Source: Marisa cornuarietis
Lineage: Eukaryota; Mollusca; Gastropoda; Architaenioglossa; Ampullariidae
Assembly: GCA_004794655.1 (NCBI GenBank)
Contig: SMMW01000597.1
Location: forward strand, 434,001-498,000
DNA: 64,000 nucleotides
Reading direction: 5' to 3'
Shown here: positions 1 to 13,089 of the stretch, in pieces
Layout: each line of letters starts with the position of its first letter
How positions within the stretch are numbered: the stretch's first letter is position 1
The notes under the pieces: generated by a model
What the model saw: the letters and a program-made list of their open reading frames with translations, nothing else
Told to the model about the DNA's origin: nothing
The model's database searches: none
Made by a program: the position numbers and the translations under genes

Positions 1-3000
1 AGTCTTGGTAAGATATCTTTAATATAAATGCTTTTATTGGTGCATAATGTTATTTGGGAAAAACATTTTTAACAGGATTTCTTGTGTGTTCATATTTCAT
101 TTTGTTGCACAGTTGTTTTTCTCCCATAGACTTTTTTAAAGAAAAGAAATGAAAAATGTGATGATTTTTGTTGTTTTCTCAGTATTTTAAGATGAATTGT
201 TACTAAGTTGGTTGTTATCTTGCTGTCCTTAAGAACCATTTGTTTTAAACTAAAAACTAAACAGTTTTAGCCATGATTGTAAAGTTTCTTAATTGACAGT
301 CTTAGACTCTATAAAATGTTGCATGAAAAACTAGAAGAAAAGGACCTAATAACCTGACAAAAACATTTTTAGAAATCCTTGTTATAAATAGTAGCGGGTG
401 CATATAATGGTTCTCTTACTGATCATTCTTAGAACCAAAACTGAGCTGAAATTAACGAGCGTATGAAAATAAAAAACTTTTCACAATGTCGGTCAGTTTG
501 TCTAAAGACACCACATTTTAAAAGCAAGAAACTGGAACAGAACAGAGGGAAAGAAAGATTGGAAATGCCCAGTTGCATAGTTTACTTGCCAGAAAGTTGT
601 CCTCCATATGTGTCCAGGTTATTTCCGATTCTTGGAGTTGCAATATTGTCCAGCAAACATCTGCTCATGGCTCACCAGCTGTTTCATTAAGATTAATAAT
701 CATTACCATTTTTTCACACATTGCTGCCATGTGTCTGTGTGTGTAAAAGTTGTGAAAAGTATGTATGTATATACATGTTGCATGTGATCTTCGTTGGCAT
801 TTATCTCGAGAACATACAGAGGCTATTCACCCTTATTTGGGGAGAAAGCATCTTACACTGAGCTTTACCTGATCATTAGGACTAAATTTTTTTGCTACAT
901 CTTTAATATAAACAGCTTTTCATTATTGACACTTTTTGAATGCTTAATACTTAACCTATAATTGTTGTTTAAGCCTGTATCACAAACTTGAACACATCAA
1001 TATTGAAGACAAGAATGGCAAACAAATGGCCATTAAAAGGATGGGGGATCTTAAAACCAGGAAAACAAAAAAATTTAGTAGTGTTAAAATTTCAGAGCAG
1101 GTAACTTTGAGTACAGTAGGGTTTTATTTTCTTTGACTTGGTAGGAGGGGATGGTTTGCTGTAAACATTGATCTGGGGATGAAAGATGTGAGTATATTTT
1201 TCCTAGCTTTTCACTGTGTAGGCCTGATAAATTCCTTACACCATGGTTAACAAATACCCCTTGTTTAAAGCATGTAGCAAAAGATTTAGCAAAAGGGGGC
1301 AACCTGTGTACAAGTCCTACATGTAAAACCCGGTGGCGCAACGGTTAGCGCCTGTCACCAATACAGTGAAGGTTGGCTGTCCTGTGCTCAGCTCTTGTCT
1401 TGGACACGCTGTTCTTTCTCTGCATGTGGCATCTGTTTACAGTGCTGACGGCCTTGCCGTAATATGGCCTTAGTTGCTGGCTCGGCATTTAACACCAATT
1501 TCCCTACCCCTACAAAACAGATGACAGTATTCACTTCATCTACTTTATATTTTCACAAACAACTGATGTGTGTATCTATGTAATAATGAAACATAGTAGT
1601 GTTTGATTTTGTCTTTGTGAGGTGAAACATTTTATGAAGGTAAAGAATGTATCAGCATACATCTGAGAATCTGCTATCTTTAACTTTTTTTAGAAAAAGT
1701 TTTTAGGACAGTCATGTTCTCTGCAGCAAGTCTCACAATCATTACACATCTCTCAAAACACACATACAAAATCTCTATCAGTAAACAAATAGTCAAACTA
1801 AACATGCACAGAATAATGACATCAGTTGATATGCATGCTCAGATGCAAATTGTCTCATTTGTATGAAAAAGAACCACTAATGTGTGATTGTATATTTCTT
1901 ACAGGCTGGGTAATTTTGCATGTTTTTACTGTTTGTATTATTTATTTTTCTGTTTAGCTGCATGTGTTTGTGCACATTGATATGTGTCATGTGGGTAGAG
2001 CCTTTGAGCCAGAGAATATATGTATGACTTTCACCAGTAGCTCTTGACAGATGTGCAAAGTACAATGATGATGATGATGTTGATTTATATTGCGCAGGTA
2101 TCCATTCAAAAGAATGCTCATTGCGCAGCAAAAGCAGAAGAGAAGAAAAAAAAATAAAACAACAGGAAAGTAAAAAATAATAAAGACAGAAACGGTGCTA
2201 GGTTGTTTAAGTCTTGTCTTAAGTAAACAAATGAGTCTTCACATCGAATTTGAGATTTGTAATGTTGCCTCATGTTTGATGTTTTAAGTTTGAAAAGTGT
2301 AGTATGCAGCTGCCCACTTCAGTAGGTTGGGAAGCTGTATCATCTGATAGGACCCAGAAAAAATATTAAATAAAACAAAATAAAGAACGATGGCTTTTTT
2401 TTTTTTGGTTACTTGTGAAAAAGATACACTTGATACACTTGAAAATGAGCCCTTTATCAGAACGCTGGAAGAACTGTTTCAGTTTTTACAAGATACTTGC
2501 AAAATCTAAGACAAGAACACCTATTTCAAAGTTTTACGATTTCAAACGTTGACATTCTCACCTATGCACAGAAAGAAAACTATTAAGTCATTGTAAAGTT
2601 TTCATCTCACTGGAGAGCCAGGAACTTATGTGAATCAGGCTTATTTATATACTACAAAATGTCATTCTCTGGACCTGTTTCTGTGCATAGGGTACTGGTT
2701 GTCACTTCAGGAGTTATAATCTTGCAGCAAGCAAAACCAACCCATTAAAAAAATTGCCAATAGGTGACCATAATAATTTGCTACTTTTTGTCTTTGATCG
2801 TCAAAAGGTTGTTTCTGTGTAGAGGCTTAAAAATATCAACTTTAAAATTGTGTGTCTGTAGTTTTTAAACATTTAATATTAAACAGTAACAATGAATTGT
2901 CTTGACAGATATGTATATGCACTTTTTTATGGCTTGCATTATCTAGCGATATTTCTGTCATGCTCATTAGAAGCCTTCAGTATTGTGTCTCTAACCTGTT

Positions 3001-4100
3001 AAATTATTCTTCTTAGTTATGGTGACTCAATACTCCATGGAGGAATTATAATCAAGCTGTATAAACAGAAAGGTAGTCAGGTCTGAGATTAACATATTTC
3101 TGTTCACTTTGATTTCTTCCCATACGTCCCCACACTTTTAATTTGCTAACACATTTTACACCCACCCCTTCATTGCTTAACACCTCGCTACTTATTACAC
3201 GTATTTTTAAGTGATAATAATTTTATTACACTAATAAGTTGCAAAGTGGAAAAACTGTTTTAAAAACATTTCATTATAGAATGTATGATTAATAAATTGT
3301 TACAGATGTTAGAAATCTTTTGAAATTTTTTAAGTATCACCACCACTACTTCTTTTTAATTTTTTTTTTTTTACATAGACTAGATTTGCCAAAGGATATT
3401 AAACATGTGTTAATGGGCACAAGATTGCTAGTTTTGCATCTAACAGCTTGAGAACACGCATGCAATAAATTGTGTAACTTAAAAAGACATTACATTTCAT
3501 ACATCATCATGCTGTCTAGGAATGATCTCACATTAAACACCATTTTATAGTATGTGTACTTAAAATGAAAACAATGATTGCTACTTTAAAAAGAACATAA
3601 CAGTTTCAAACAAATTTGATGCTTTAGCATTGTGTTTTTTTGGTTGTTCAGATGTACAGGGACTAATTTTAATTGATGATTAAAGCTTTGATCAGACTTT
3701 ACTGACTTTTAAATTATTGTTAAACGGTTACTATTTGTTATCGTCAAATAGTATATGTGTGTGCATGTGCAAGATTGCATTATCCTTTTGTTGAGCTTTA
3801 GTCTCATTACAGTCTGTCTGGATGTTTGCAATTCTCAGGTATTTAGATGTCGTTTGTTATAATGAAGTATAAAATTATTGACACACATTTTTAACTTCAT
3901 CTGTGTGCTTGCATATATTTGAGGCGAAGCAGCTTCTATTTATTAATGACAATACAAATTTATATCAGTTTGTATTTTAAACGTTTGTTTTTATATATCT
4001 ATTTAAGATGAGGTGTTTCCAGCTGTACAGTTTAAAATATGAAAGATTGATCTGTGTGTTGTTAATAAAGTGGTTATTAAAATCGTCATGTGTTCTAATT
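1..4100. other. Gene-free AT-rich stretch, possibly 3' UTR of an upstream gene
   Basis: No ORF here looks like coding sequence and no family was recognised. A canonical AATAAA lies at 4064-4069 on the + strand, just before the CpG-richer start region of the next gene. The stretch could therefore be a long 3' UTR of a + strand gene that begins outside the window; this is inference. It contains one SINE (about 1331-1500) and a short LINE-tail-like piece near 2068-2110 (GAT repeats followed by a 'tatattgcgc' motif). Confidence 0.35.
1331..1500 (+). repeat. tRNA-derived SINE, copy 1
   Basis: The element begins with a pol III A-box-like stretch (GGTGGCGCAACGGTTAGCGC). It continues through a B-box-like region, degraded in this copy, and a conserved central part ending in a 'GCCTTGCCGTnATAT' block. 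The same sequence recurs on the minus strand at 58277-58455 and, partly, at 55008-55120. The recurrence and the internal promoter layout mark it as a SINE and not a functional tRNA gene. Confidence 0.75.
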
Positions 4101-4189
4101 TTACACCTTTTGAAGCCTGCAAAAGATTCTAATTCAGAAGTGGCCCCCATGTCCTATTTCCACCCCAACTCTCGTTCTCTCACCTAAAG

Positions 4190-4509
4190 GGTCTTTGCAC
4201 TCTGTGCGCGTTGTGGGTCGGGAGAGACATAATTCAGGCGCACTCGCTCATTTTTGCATATACATTGAATCACTTTCGCTTCGGTACAGAGAACGTGTCT
4301 ACTCACTAAGAGCTTCTCTTCATCTCGCAGCGCGTCGAAACGAACCAAAGCTAACGACACCGTTTTCCAAAGGTCAAAGGTAACACCTAATGCTAACCAA
4401 TGGGATCGCACCACAACAAAGTTTCCTCATCGCAAATGGCAACTTCCGCGTGCATGCGCGTGCGAGAGCCGACAGAAAGGTAATCAGAAAGAACAGCGCG
4501 TTATCAGTA
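4190..4509 (+). promoter_or_regulatory. Presumed promoter/5' UTR of the Canopy gene
   Basis: Base composition shifts here from AT-rich to CpG-containing sequence (several CGCG and GCGC sites between 4195 and 4500) directly before the signal-peptide start codon. No TATA box is obvious, which fits a CpG-type housekeeping promoter. The transcription start cannot be placed from sequence alone, and part of the stretch must be 5' UTR. Confidence 0.4.
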
Positions 4510-7500
4510 ATGGTGTCTGCGACGCCCTGTATCGTCTCTGTTCTTTTGCTGTCGTCCATTGTTTGTGCAGACAGCGATGACGATGACATGCCCCGCGGCC
4601 TCAGAAATCCAACTGATTGTGAAGGTAAACATTGCAAAAATGCGAATGAATGAAACTGAAATGCACTTTTGAACAGAGTACTGTAGTGTTTTAAATGACT
4701 GATGGTGTCGTCTTCAGTTATATGCAGATGCACCCAGAAAAGTCACCGCCATCAACGTCTGATTAGTAAAGTATTTCTGTTTTTAACGGATTAATTGATT
4801 CTATCGATTGATAGTAATCTGGAACCTATACGTGAATCCAATGCCATCCAAGAAAATTGTCCCCTTCAATCATGCTTAGAACTCGGTACTATTGTTAGGC
4901 AACCCCGAAGCTAGCGCTGTCTGGTAAATGTCTCATACATTATTGAACCAGTAGCTAATAGCATAGTGCCACGACGCATTTTTCTGTTTTAGCATACTTC
5001 TGCAAATGTACGTAGTGCGCCTGCCAGTCTCGTGAAGGAGATGTGGATATAGTTCTTGTTAAGTTTTTGATGATCCAGACCATTGAGTCATGCATGTATC
5101 TGCAGTTTGTAGCTGTAAGAACAGTGAAATGACCAGATCTTTCTCAGTCCAGCTTACAAGAATGAAGAAATTAAGTCAGAATACAATCATTAGATCCCAT
5201 ACTTCCTGATAATCCCATTTTTGCTATATTGAATCTTTTTTTTTACAATTTTTTTTTTTACAGTATGCAAATATTTAGCAGTTGAGCTGCAAGGAAGACT
5301 GGATGAAACAGGAAAAGTACGAGGAGTGATTGAAACAGGTCATGGCCTTGATACAAAGTTTAAGAAAAAGAAAGAGTACAAGAAGTCGTAAGTTTCTGTT
5401 CAACTTCCAGGAGAATAGCGTTTAACCTTATTTAGACCTCTGCCTACTGTTGCATCACTTAATTCAATTCTTTTTTTCAATTAAGCTGATATCTGACTGT
5501 GGTTAGTCGAATTACTTAATGCCTAGGAGAATAAGTGAATTGTAACTATATATGTAAGCATTTAGTATGTCTGTCACTTTTCATGTTTACAGTTTTTAAT
5601 ATAACATCAAGATGTGGAAGATATCCATATTTTTCTTAGCGATTTTTTGGTGACATCTTTACTTCTACTTAAGGATTAGGGAGAAAGTGATGATTGAATG
5701 ACATACAATGCACTGTTTTGTGCAGAGAACTGCGCCTCATTGAAGTGGTGCATGAGCCACATGTCTGTGATAGAATACTGGAATACAATGTACATGCTGA
5801 GCGTGAGAAGAGTCTTCGCTATGCCAAAGGTCAAAGTGAAACCATGTCAACACTCCACAATCTGGTGTAAGGTTACCTAGGGAAAACCTCACTGTTAATG
5901 TCTGATGTAGCTGCTAGGCTGCTGAATACCTACTCTGTTTACAATCTGTAACAAAGGTAGTGAAGCTGAATGGGTCATTGTTATCCACTTTTAAGGACAA
6001 TGCACTTCACCAGTCCAAAAGAACCATCTAAGATATCATGTCTGTAGTCTTACACATGAAATAACAGAGGTGGTACTGATAATGATAGTTGTTGTCACCA
6101 CTCAAATCACAAGGTTCTGCAAGATTCATGATGAAGGTACAATAGGAAGCCTCCACTTACAGCTGGTAATTGTGTCAGGATTGCTCATGATCCCTACTAT
6201 GAGATGCTTAATAATAATAATGTGAACTTAAAACGTGCAGCGTCATGACCAAGATAGATTGCACTCTCTGCAAAGACCAATAATGATAAATGAAAGACAA
6301 CAGAATGGATGGTGAGATATGTATAGGCACACTGAACAACAAAAAGATTAGGTCCAAGAGTATAACGCAAAGCAATGGATGAATGTATGAAGGGATATAG
6401 GGACTGTAAACAGTGTGAGATGGAGTCATTACATGATGATTAGCATGACAGACAGTATTGCAAGGGAGTTAAGAATAGTAATACAGGGATAGTACTTTGT
6501 TAAAAGATATGTAGCCTTCCAGTCTGTTGTAATTAAAGCCATTTCAATTTGTCATATTTAGCTATAAATCTAGAAAGAAGTCCCCTCTTTTGAAGTACTA
6601 TTTTTATTTGAACTATATACACCAGATCAAGAATTGCTCTTTTTACCTTTTGATACCATTAAGTTTTCAACATCCCCATTCCATCCCAAGAGAGAACTCA
6701 TTAAAACTGCAAAGGTTATGATTCTGTATTACCCACTGACCTTTGGGTAAGCTGCTGATCTTTTTTAATACCTTTTGGCTTTTACAGAAACAAAGGAGTT
6801 AAAGTGGAACTTGGGATTCCTTATGAACTATGGGACCAACCCTCAGTTGAAATCACTAATATGCAGCGCAAGGTATGAAATAGCTTGGTTAGTCACACGC
6901 TATCTAATGATGAAACTACATTTTACAGAAATCAATGTCTTTAGGTATAGTTACATCCATATATATTTATATTTTCCTCTTCTGTTTTTGAAACCAAAGT
7001 GCATTAGAAGTTTTTTATATGTTGCAGCTAGCATGACTTATTGTTCAGGGCTTGTATTCATGAAGTACAATTAGGCATGCTGGGTAAGTCTGCGTACCTG
7101 TATGTAGCAGCTGAAACCCTTTATTTAAAGCCTCTGGGTAGACCTATCCAAATCTGTTCAGGCAATTTACTGGATAGGACTCCCTACCGATGAAATAGAT
7201 CCTCCCAGTAAAAATGGCAGAGATCATGTTTGATCAAATCAACAATAAGTGAACACAATTGAGACCTTGTATGAATTAAACTGGGCAAAGATATTTGGAC
7301 AAATCTACAAACTGCATCTATGCTGATGGCATTCACTTTCTTCTCAGCATGAGAACACAGTGAACTCTTTGTTTTGAGACTTATTATGTCTGTGTGTTTA
7401 TATTTATTCTTTGGAAAATGATTTGAACTACCTGTTGCAGGTAGGGTAAGCACTATATAAATTATCTTTATTAGTAGTAGTAAATACCATTTTTGCTCTT

Positions 7501-10500
7501 TATAATCTGAGACTAAGACACCACGAAAAATGAAACTGATCATCTCAGTTGGCATTTTCCTTCAATTTTTTTTTCCTTAGGTGTAATTAAGTTCCATCAT
7601 GGCTTTTGTCTTTTTTTCTATGAGTCATTTTATTTCTGAATGAAATGAAATGTTATCTAGTATTTACGAGGGACACCATTTGGTAAGAAAGAATAAAGTG
7701 GATTTTCTCCAGCTTCTTGTTTTTACTGATTGTTCATGCTTCTTTGAGCTGAACAATACAAGAGCAATGTCTCTTTTTTTTATAAATTCCTACATTGGTT
7801 CACCTACTAACAAGTTCATGAATCTGGAGATAGTTTTTCAGTTAGGTTTACTTATTGGTTCAACAACATTAGGACAATTTTATCCATGGGTATATTTCTT
7901 ATTCCCATGAATACAAGCCCAGGAGTTTTATGTGTCTAGGCTGTTGTGCAATCCAGTTCACTTCAAGAATCTTAAGGTTCTGAGTGTTCAGAATCAGTTA
8001 TTAAAAACTGAAATTGCTAGATAGAGCAACTTTAAAACTTAAAAAATTACATTTTAAGCAAGTCACAAATAAATTTGTATGTGTGCATGTGTTTGATAGT
8101 GCTTTAAACTGGTGGAGAGTTATGAAGAGGATATTGAGGAATGGTATTATGGACCACAAGAGCAGCCTCTCATTGACTATCTTTGTCGTGACCGGATTCT
8201 CCACTACTCAAATACAGGTATGAACAGCCTAAAAACAAAGTTCTGCATCTTAACAGCAAGACATTATTATTCATCAAGGAATACTAAGGTTGGAGACTTA
8301 TCGTCTTGACTGCTTGTTTGTAAGCGCAGGTTCCTCTAGATACCATCATATAGTAAATTAAGCATGTAATAATCCAACTAGGAGTGGAAAAGTTGTGATA
8401 TTAATGACTACAAGCGTGAGACAAAATGTCACCAAAGGTAATGGTGAATGTGAGCATGTTAGATATGCATTGAAGGTGATTGGAAACTTGTAAGCAAATG
8501 CTGTAAGAATTAATGAATGTATATTACCTCTCTTGGTTTGAAAGGCCCCGATCGTGGCTTTGCCGGGTAGCACGGGCAAGGCGATTTTCATTACTTTTTA
8601 TTGCAAAGTTCAACTTTTCTCTTTTCCAAAAATGTATAGGTTTCTTGGTCTAATGTTTATCTCAGAGCAGCAATAATAAAAAAACAAACTTCACCACTGT
8701 CGTCTTCGCAGTCTTCAGTTATAAACAAGTTATTGTAATGTTATATTTTTATGTTGATCCAAGAGGGTTAAAATGACCAATGTTGTTAAAATATATTCTT
8801 ATTGAAAAGTACTAAACACTGACACATTCGCTCATGTAGCTAGTGACACACCATGCTGAAGTTGACACAAAGTTGTCGGGGTTTTTTTTGTTTTTTTGTT
8901 TTTATTTGCTAGAAAGAAAGGGAGATAAACTGGTACATGGGACATACAAGCTGCATTTATGAGCTACAACATTTCTCTACAAGTTAATTCTCATACTTTC
9001 ACAATTCCATTCTGGTGTAGCTATCAAAAGACATTCACACCAGGCAACATTTCACTTGTCGAGTTTCATCATTAGGGCATCTTCATTTTCTTATCTGATT
9101 AACCTTACTTTTCATTCACTTCGGGATAAATCCACTAATTTCTGCTTAATTGACATGTCAACCTTGTTTGGAATGCATCATCAAAATCATATTTTTTATT
9201 GGCTTTGCAGAATGTTTGTCTGAAAAATTTGACGCAAATAAGAAGTCTGATGATGAGAAAGGCTCTTCAGATGGAACACATGGTAATACAATTTCATAGA
9301 ATGATGTTGAATATTGTAGGTATCTATTGACCATAGGAATGAAAATGTGTTTTCATGTGATACAAATTGTAGACTGATGTATTACACTTTATTATATATT
9401 TCCTACTTTTCCAGTTATTATTTGCTTAATAATAGCACTTTGAAGATTTTGTAATACTTAACTTATCTGAGGTCATTATTAATTCTTTTCCATGTTAAGA
9501 TTAGTAAAAACACTTTCAGTTGCAAGCAGTTTTGCATCTGAAAAAGACATAAGTCTTTTGATGGCAGAAAGACCCATCAAGTTTCTACATATTTTATAAC
9601 AATAAGACTCTCACATACCTCTGTCATGCATAAGATTTCAGAGTAGCAGCACTGAACATTGAAACACATTCATGAAATCATTATGACTTGGCCCTGACCA
9701 GCCAACCTAGCAATAATGAACACAGCTCAGATATGTTACAGCAGTGGACACTGGAAAAAGTGTCACTTTGTGGGCTGATATACAAATTGCAAAAATCCAT
9801 CTTTAAAAATTTCTTGATGCAATACGAATGAGAAAGGTAGCTTGTTGCAAACATTAGGGCCAAGAAAGTGTTGTGCCCGAGTTTTCTTTTTGCAGCATGA
9901 AACTAGAAGAAGAATGCAGATATAATGGAAGGAACAGAATAATAAAAACACTTTCCTGTCCATTCAGATGTTACAACAGAAATTTCTTCTTTCACAGCTA
10001 AGCATGAAAAGATATGAGAACATTAAGATAATTATAACTGGGGAAAAACAACAGAAACAAAATTATAAATATACAAAGGAAGTCTGTTGATGACATAGAA
10101 GCCAATCAATGGTAGTCCATTTGGAAATTATTTCTTGGGGAATGGGAAGCTAATTCATTGGTGAGTGATGGCCCGGACCTTAATAAGAACACCAAGGACA
10201 AGTCTTCCAACATAGGTTATGCACTCTGGAGTTTTTGGAGATGACTGAAAATTTTGATTTTGTAGGACTTGGTGAAAATTTTCTTAAATACTGTGTCCAG
10301 GTATAGAGGCCCTATAGTCATGTATTTAGTGTATTTATCATGCAGAGGTCTGATGTTTGCTTGTGCCAGTAACTGAGTCTTTGACCTTACCCAGCAGTGA
10401 AGGGCATTTATTAGATGATTTATATAGCGCCTTTCTAAAGATTTCCTCACAGCACTTTACATAAATCATACGTAGACTAAATCAACAACCAAGCAACCTT

Positions 10501-11081
10501 TTTGCATATAACAAGACACGCTCAACATAACACTTACAAAGAAAATCACACACACGTTATGCATGCTCATGGTCAGGATAAGGTAGAAGCCAGCTCTTAA
10601 CCCTCTTGGTTCGACAAGCCACGATCGTGGCTTTGCCGGGTAGCACGGGCAAGGCGATTTTCATAACTTTTTATTGCAAAGTTCAAATTTTCTCTTTTCC
10701 AAAAATGTATAGGTTTCTTGGTCTAATTTTTTTCTCAGAGCAGCAATAATAAAAAACAAACTTCGCCCACTGTCGTCTTTGTAATCTTCAGCAGTTATAA
10801 GCCAGTCATTGTAATGTTATATTTTAATCTTGAACCAAGAGGATTAAGGCTGTCTTTGATACTGGCTGAAAGTTTGAAAGAAATATTGATAGATGTTTGT
10901 ACACTCCTTTTAGTTGCTTGCAATCATCATCGGTAATTTTTTTCCCCTCCTAGAAAAACCTGACGAGAAAGGCGACACAGGTACACCTAGTTCTGGATTA
11001 CCACCTCATGCTTCAACAGAACAAGATCTGCCACCTCCTCCCAGTCCTTCTCTTGAGAGTAATGCGCAAGATGAACTGTGA
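4510..11081 (+). CDS. CNPY3/4-like: Canopy family protein (CNPY3/4-like), ER-resident co-chaperone
   Basis: The spliced CDS has exons 4510-4624, 5264-5387, 5726-5866, 6788-6872, 8100-8217, 9211-9282 and 10954-11081. All have GT/AG borders and matching phases, giving 260 aa. Residues 1-20 form a signal peptide (hydrophobic [12 protein letters not shown]), followed by a short acidic DSDDDD run. The saposin-like Canopy domain covers about 36-200, with six cysteines at C37, C40, C94, C156, C184 and C196. Family blocks such as [24 protein letters not shown] and EEDIEEWY are present. The tail is low-complexity and ends in QDEL, a KDEL-like ER retrieval signal. Known family members act with gp96/HSP90B1 in folding Toll-like receptors and other surface proteins in the ER. 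I chose the start at 4510 because it gives a clean signal peptide; the in-frame ATG at 4390 would bury that signal. CNPY3 and CNPY4 cannot be separated by eye. Confidence 0.9.
6190..6480 (-). mobile_element. LINE 3' UTR fragment in Canopy intron 3
   Basis: This roughly 290-bp block aligns with 60165-60328 plus 61971-62080, where it continues into LINE reverse-transcriptase C-terminal coding sequence on the minus strand. It ends, on that strand, in an ATT microsatellite, as CR1/L2-like LINE tails do. It is therefore a dead, severely 5'-truncated LINE insertion. Its uninterrupted state gives the empty-site reference for the insertion seen at 60329-61970. Confidence 0.65.
8527..8767. mobile_element. 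piggyBac-type MITE, copy 1 (Canopy intron 5)
   Basis: A 241-bp element with terminal inverted repeats of the form CCTCTCTTGG...CCAAGAGGG is followed by TTAA at 8768-8771. On the left the target reads TTAC-like and is degraded. It is about 85-90% identical to the copy at 10611-10843. The TTAA target and the CCC-start inverted repeats are the piggyBac superfamily signature. It has no coding capacity and would have been moved in trans. Confidence 0.75.
10396..10480 (-). repeat. LINE/SINE tail fragment with 'tatagcgcc' motif
   Basis: The sequence 'gatttatatagcgcctttct' followed by 'agcactttac' matches the motif seen again at 32035-32075. This is the common 3' end of CR1/L2-like LINEs and their dependent SINEs, read here on the minus strand. 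The remaining flanks were not recognised. Confidence 0.4.
10611..10843. mobile_element. piggyBac-type MITE, copy 2 (Canopy intron 6)
   Basis: This 233-bp copy is flanked by TTAA at 10607-10610 and 10844-10847. Its left end reads CCCTCTTGGTTC and its right end GAACCAAGAGGA, which are inverted repeats of each other. The interior carries the same 'gatcgtggctttgccgggta' block as copy 1. It lies in the same orientation, about 2.1 kb downstream. Confidence 0.8.
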
Positions 11082-12135
11082 AGTGTTACATTGTTTTCAG
11101 TTTGTGTGGATCATTCCATCAGCTCCATGGTCAAATGGCAATCTCTTCACTCATTTGTATTATCATTGGATAAAGTTTACCTCCCTTCGTCCTCCTCCTC
11201 AGCTCCAAGGCAGGCTGATCGCTCAAAAATTATTTTAATTTTTAATATTAAGAACGTATTTCGCTTTTCCTGAGAACATATAGACAAACGATGGAAGTTT
11301 TACCCTCTGGCATAAGTGATTTGTAATACCTGTAGGTTCATATGCCATTCGTTGAGGTAGATCACAGTTTGTGCGATACATGAGCCAGACAGCTTGTCTG
11401 GTTAATCAGGGTAAGTAAAATGTGGCAGGACGAGAGGATTGGGACATTCATGGCAACTTGTTTTCAAGCAGAATTTTTATATATTTTTGCGCCACCATTT
11501 GGATTAGGAATCACTAACTTTATGAAAAAAATGGCTCTGATTAATATATAGTTTCACTGGGGACCATCCTGAGGTGTTGTACAGTTATGTAGGGCATGAT
11601 CATGAATTTAGCAGTCACAAGGGTAAGGGTTAAGTACAAACTATTTTGAAGTTTCTTTTAATAGCTTGGACGCTAGAATTTTAGTTAATGTGCAGTGCTC
11701 TCCCGGTCAACATTTCCTGATTTAATCCTGGGTAATTTTGTCCTTGATCCATTTCATCAAGCTTCCGTGATCACTTCTTGCTGTATCATAGCTAAACATT
11801 GCAGCAAACTCTTTTCCTGTCACTGTAGAACACAGCTGACTTCAGTGAAGAGCACCATTGGAGCTGTAAGGTGATGTTTTTGGAGATGTTGCATTACTGT
11901 CATTAAGAGCCATGTATGTGCATAAATGTGTTGAAGTGTGAAAAGCATTCAGTTCATGACATTTTTCACTTTGTCATATCAAATTGTGTCCTGCCACTAG
12001 TCATCCATTTTTCAATTAGGAAGTAAATCCCCATCTCGTCAGGTTATTCCCTTTGTGATTTGTATTCCGACTGCATTTCTAACACGTGTATATTTGCGAA
12101 ATATATTCTTAAAATAAAACTATATTTTCTGGACA
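11082..12135 (+). other. 3' UTR of the Canopy gene with poly(A) signal
   Basis: Noncoding sequence follows the TGA at 11079-11081. The best poly(A) signal is AATAAA at 12113-12118, followed by a TT-rich stretch. The 3' UTR would be about 1.05 kb. The end is predicted from the signal only. Confidence 0.5.
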
Positions 12136-12169
12136 CCTTCGTTCATATTTGAATTTTTAATATTTATGA

Positions 12170-12865
12170 ATCTGGGTCATCACATTCTCAAACCAAAGAT
12201 GCTGAGTTCTCCACCATTTAATCTGTCAAGATTTACAGTCAAGGACTACAGTTTAAGGATACAAATGACAATCCAACATTCACAACACACACAGTACTGG
12301 CACATGGCATCTCTGCAAAAGGGATTGGACCTACAGACCTCTTGGAGATCAAAGTGAAAACTGACCCACCTGGCTTTACAATGCAGCAATGGTCAGTAAT
12401 AGTTCATCTTGAATCTACGTTTAGTTCTTTCTTGATCAAGTTTCACTGAGATGTTACTTTATGAATATAACCTAGGCTTATTTTACGCAGATTTGTGAGG
12501 ACAGTGAGCATTCTGAACTATGGTACTTATCAGCTAACCAAAATGTATGAACATCTAACAAGTAAGGGATGATTGCAGCCGCAAATACAAATGGAGTAAT
12601 TATTCTGGACTATGCGTTGTGGGATTTAATGTCTACGTGAGTCAAGTGATGTAAACTCTGAGCTTAACATTTGCTATCCTGATTTCATTACTTCCACTCA
12701 TTTTAATACCAAGAAAATGATTTCTATATTGGTAAAAAAGAAATTGTGCAGATCAACACACACCATGTCTTTAAAGATGTGTGCACACACAAGAAGTTCT
12801 CTGGTACAGAACTTGAAGAGCATGTTTTACTGACAATCACAGAAACCTGGCACATCTATTAAGTG
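12170..12865 (+). pseudogene. Coding-like remnant of unknown origin between convergent genes
   Basis: Two stretches read like protein although they carry stops. One is around 12240-12400 (with QFKDTNDNPTFTTHT and LLEIKVKTDPPGF). The other is around 12695-12860 (with DFYIGKKEIVQINTHHVFKD and EEHVLLTITETWH). Both are on the + strand, but an in-frame stop near 12220 and unrelated sequence between them rule out a simple intact gene. I do not recognise the family; a decayed transposon ORF or processed pseudogene is possible. The block lies between the Canopy poly(A) site and the 3' end of the hnRNP U-like gene. Confidence 0.2.
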
Positions 12866-13089
12866 AACGCAATCAACTAAAAATCATCATCACAGCTCCT
12901 AATATTGTTATTGAAATAGATCAATGTGATATTTAAAACATATACATAGTTACTACACCAAGTGAAACATGTTGACTGACAATTCAAAGTCTGGCAATGC
13001 ATAGGGCATACATCCACTAACTCTGATTAATGACTAAGCCGCCCCCTGCAAATAAACAACTCACTCAACATGCGATCCCATTGTAAAAG

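Noticed and set aside
4390..4509. In-frame upstream ATG for the Canopy protein (40 extra residues)
   Set aside because: It would place a basic segment in front of the signal peptide. The ATG at 4510 gives a standard ER signal. The extra stretch is more likely 5' UTR.
4184..4733. Minus-strand ORFs opposite the Canopy promoter
   Set aside because: No domain, no splice support, and antisense to the 5' UTR and first exon.
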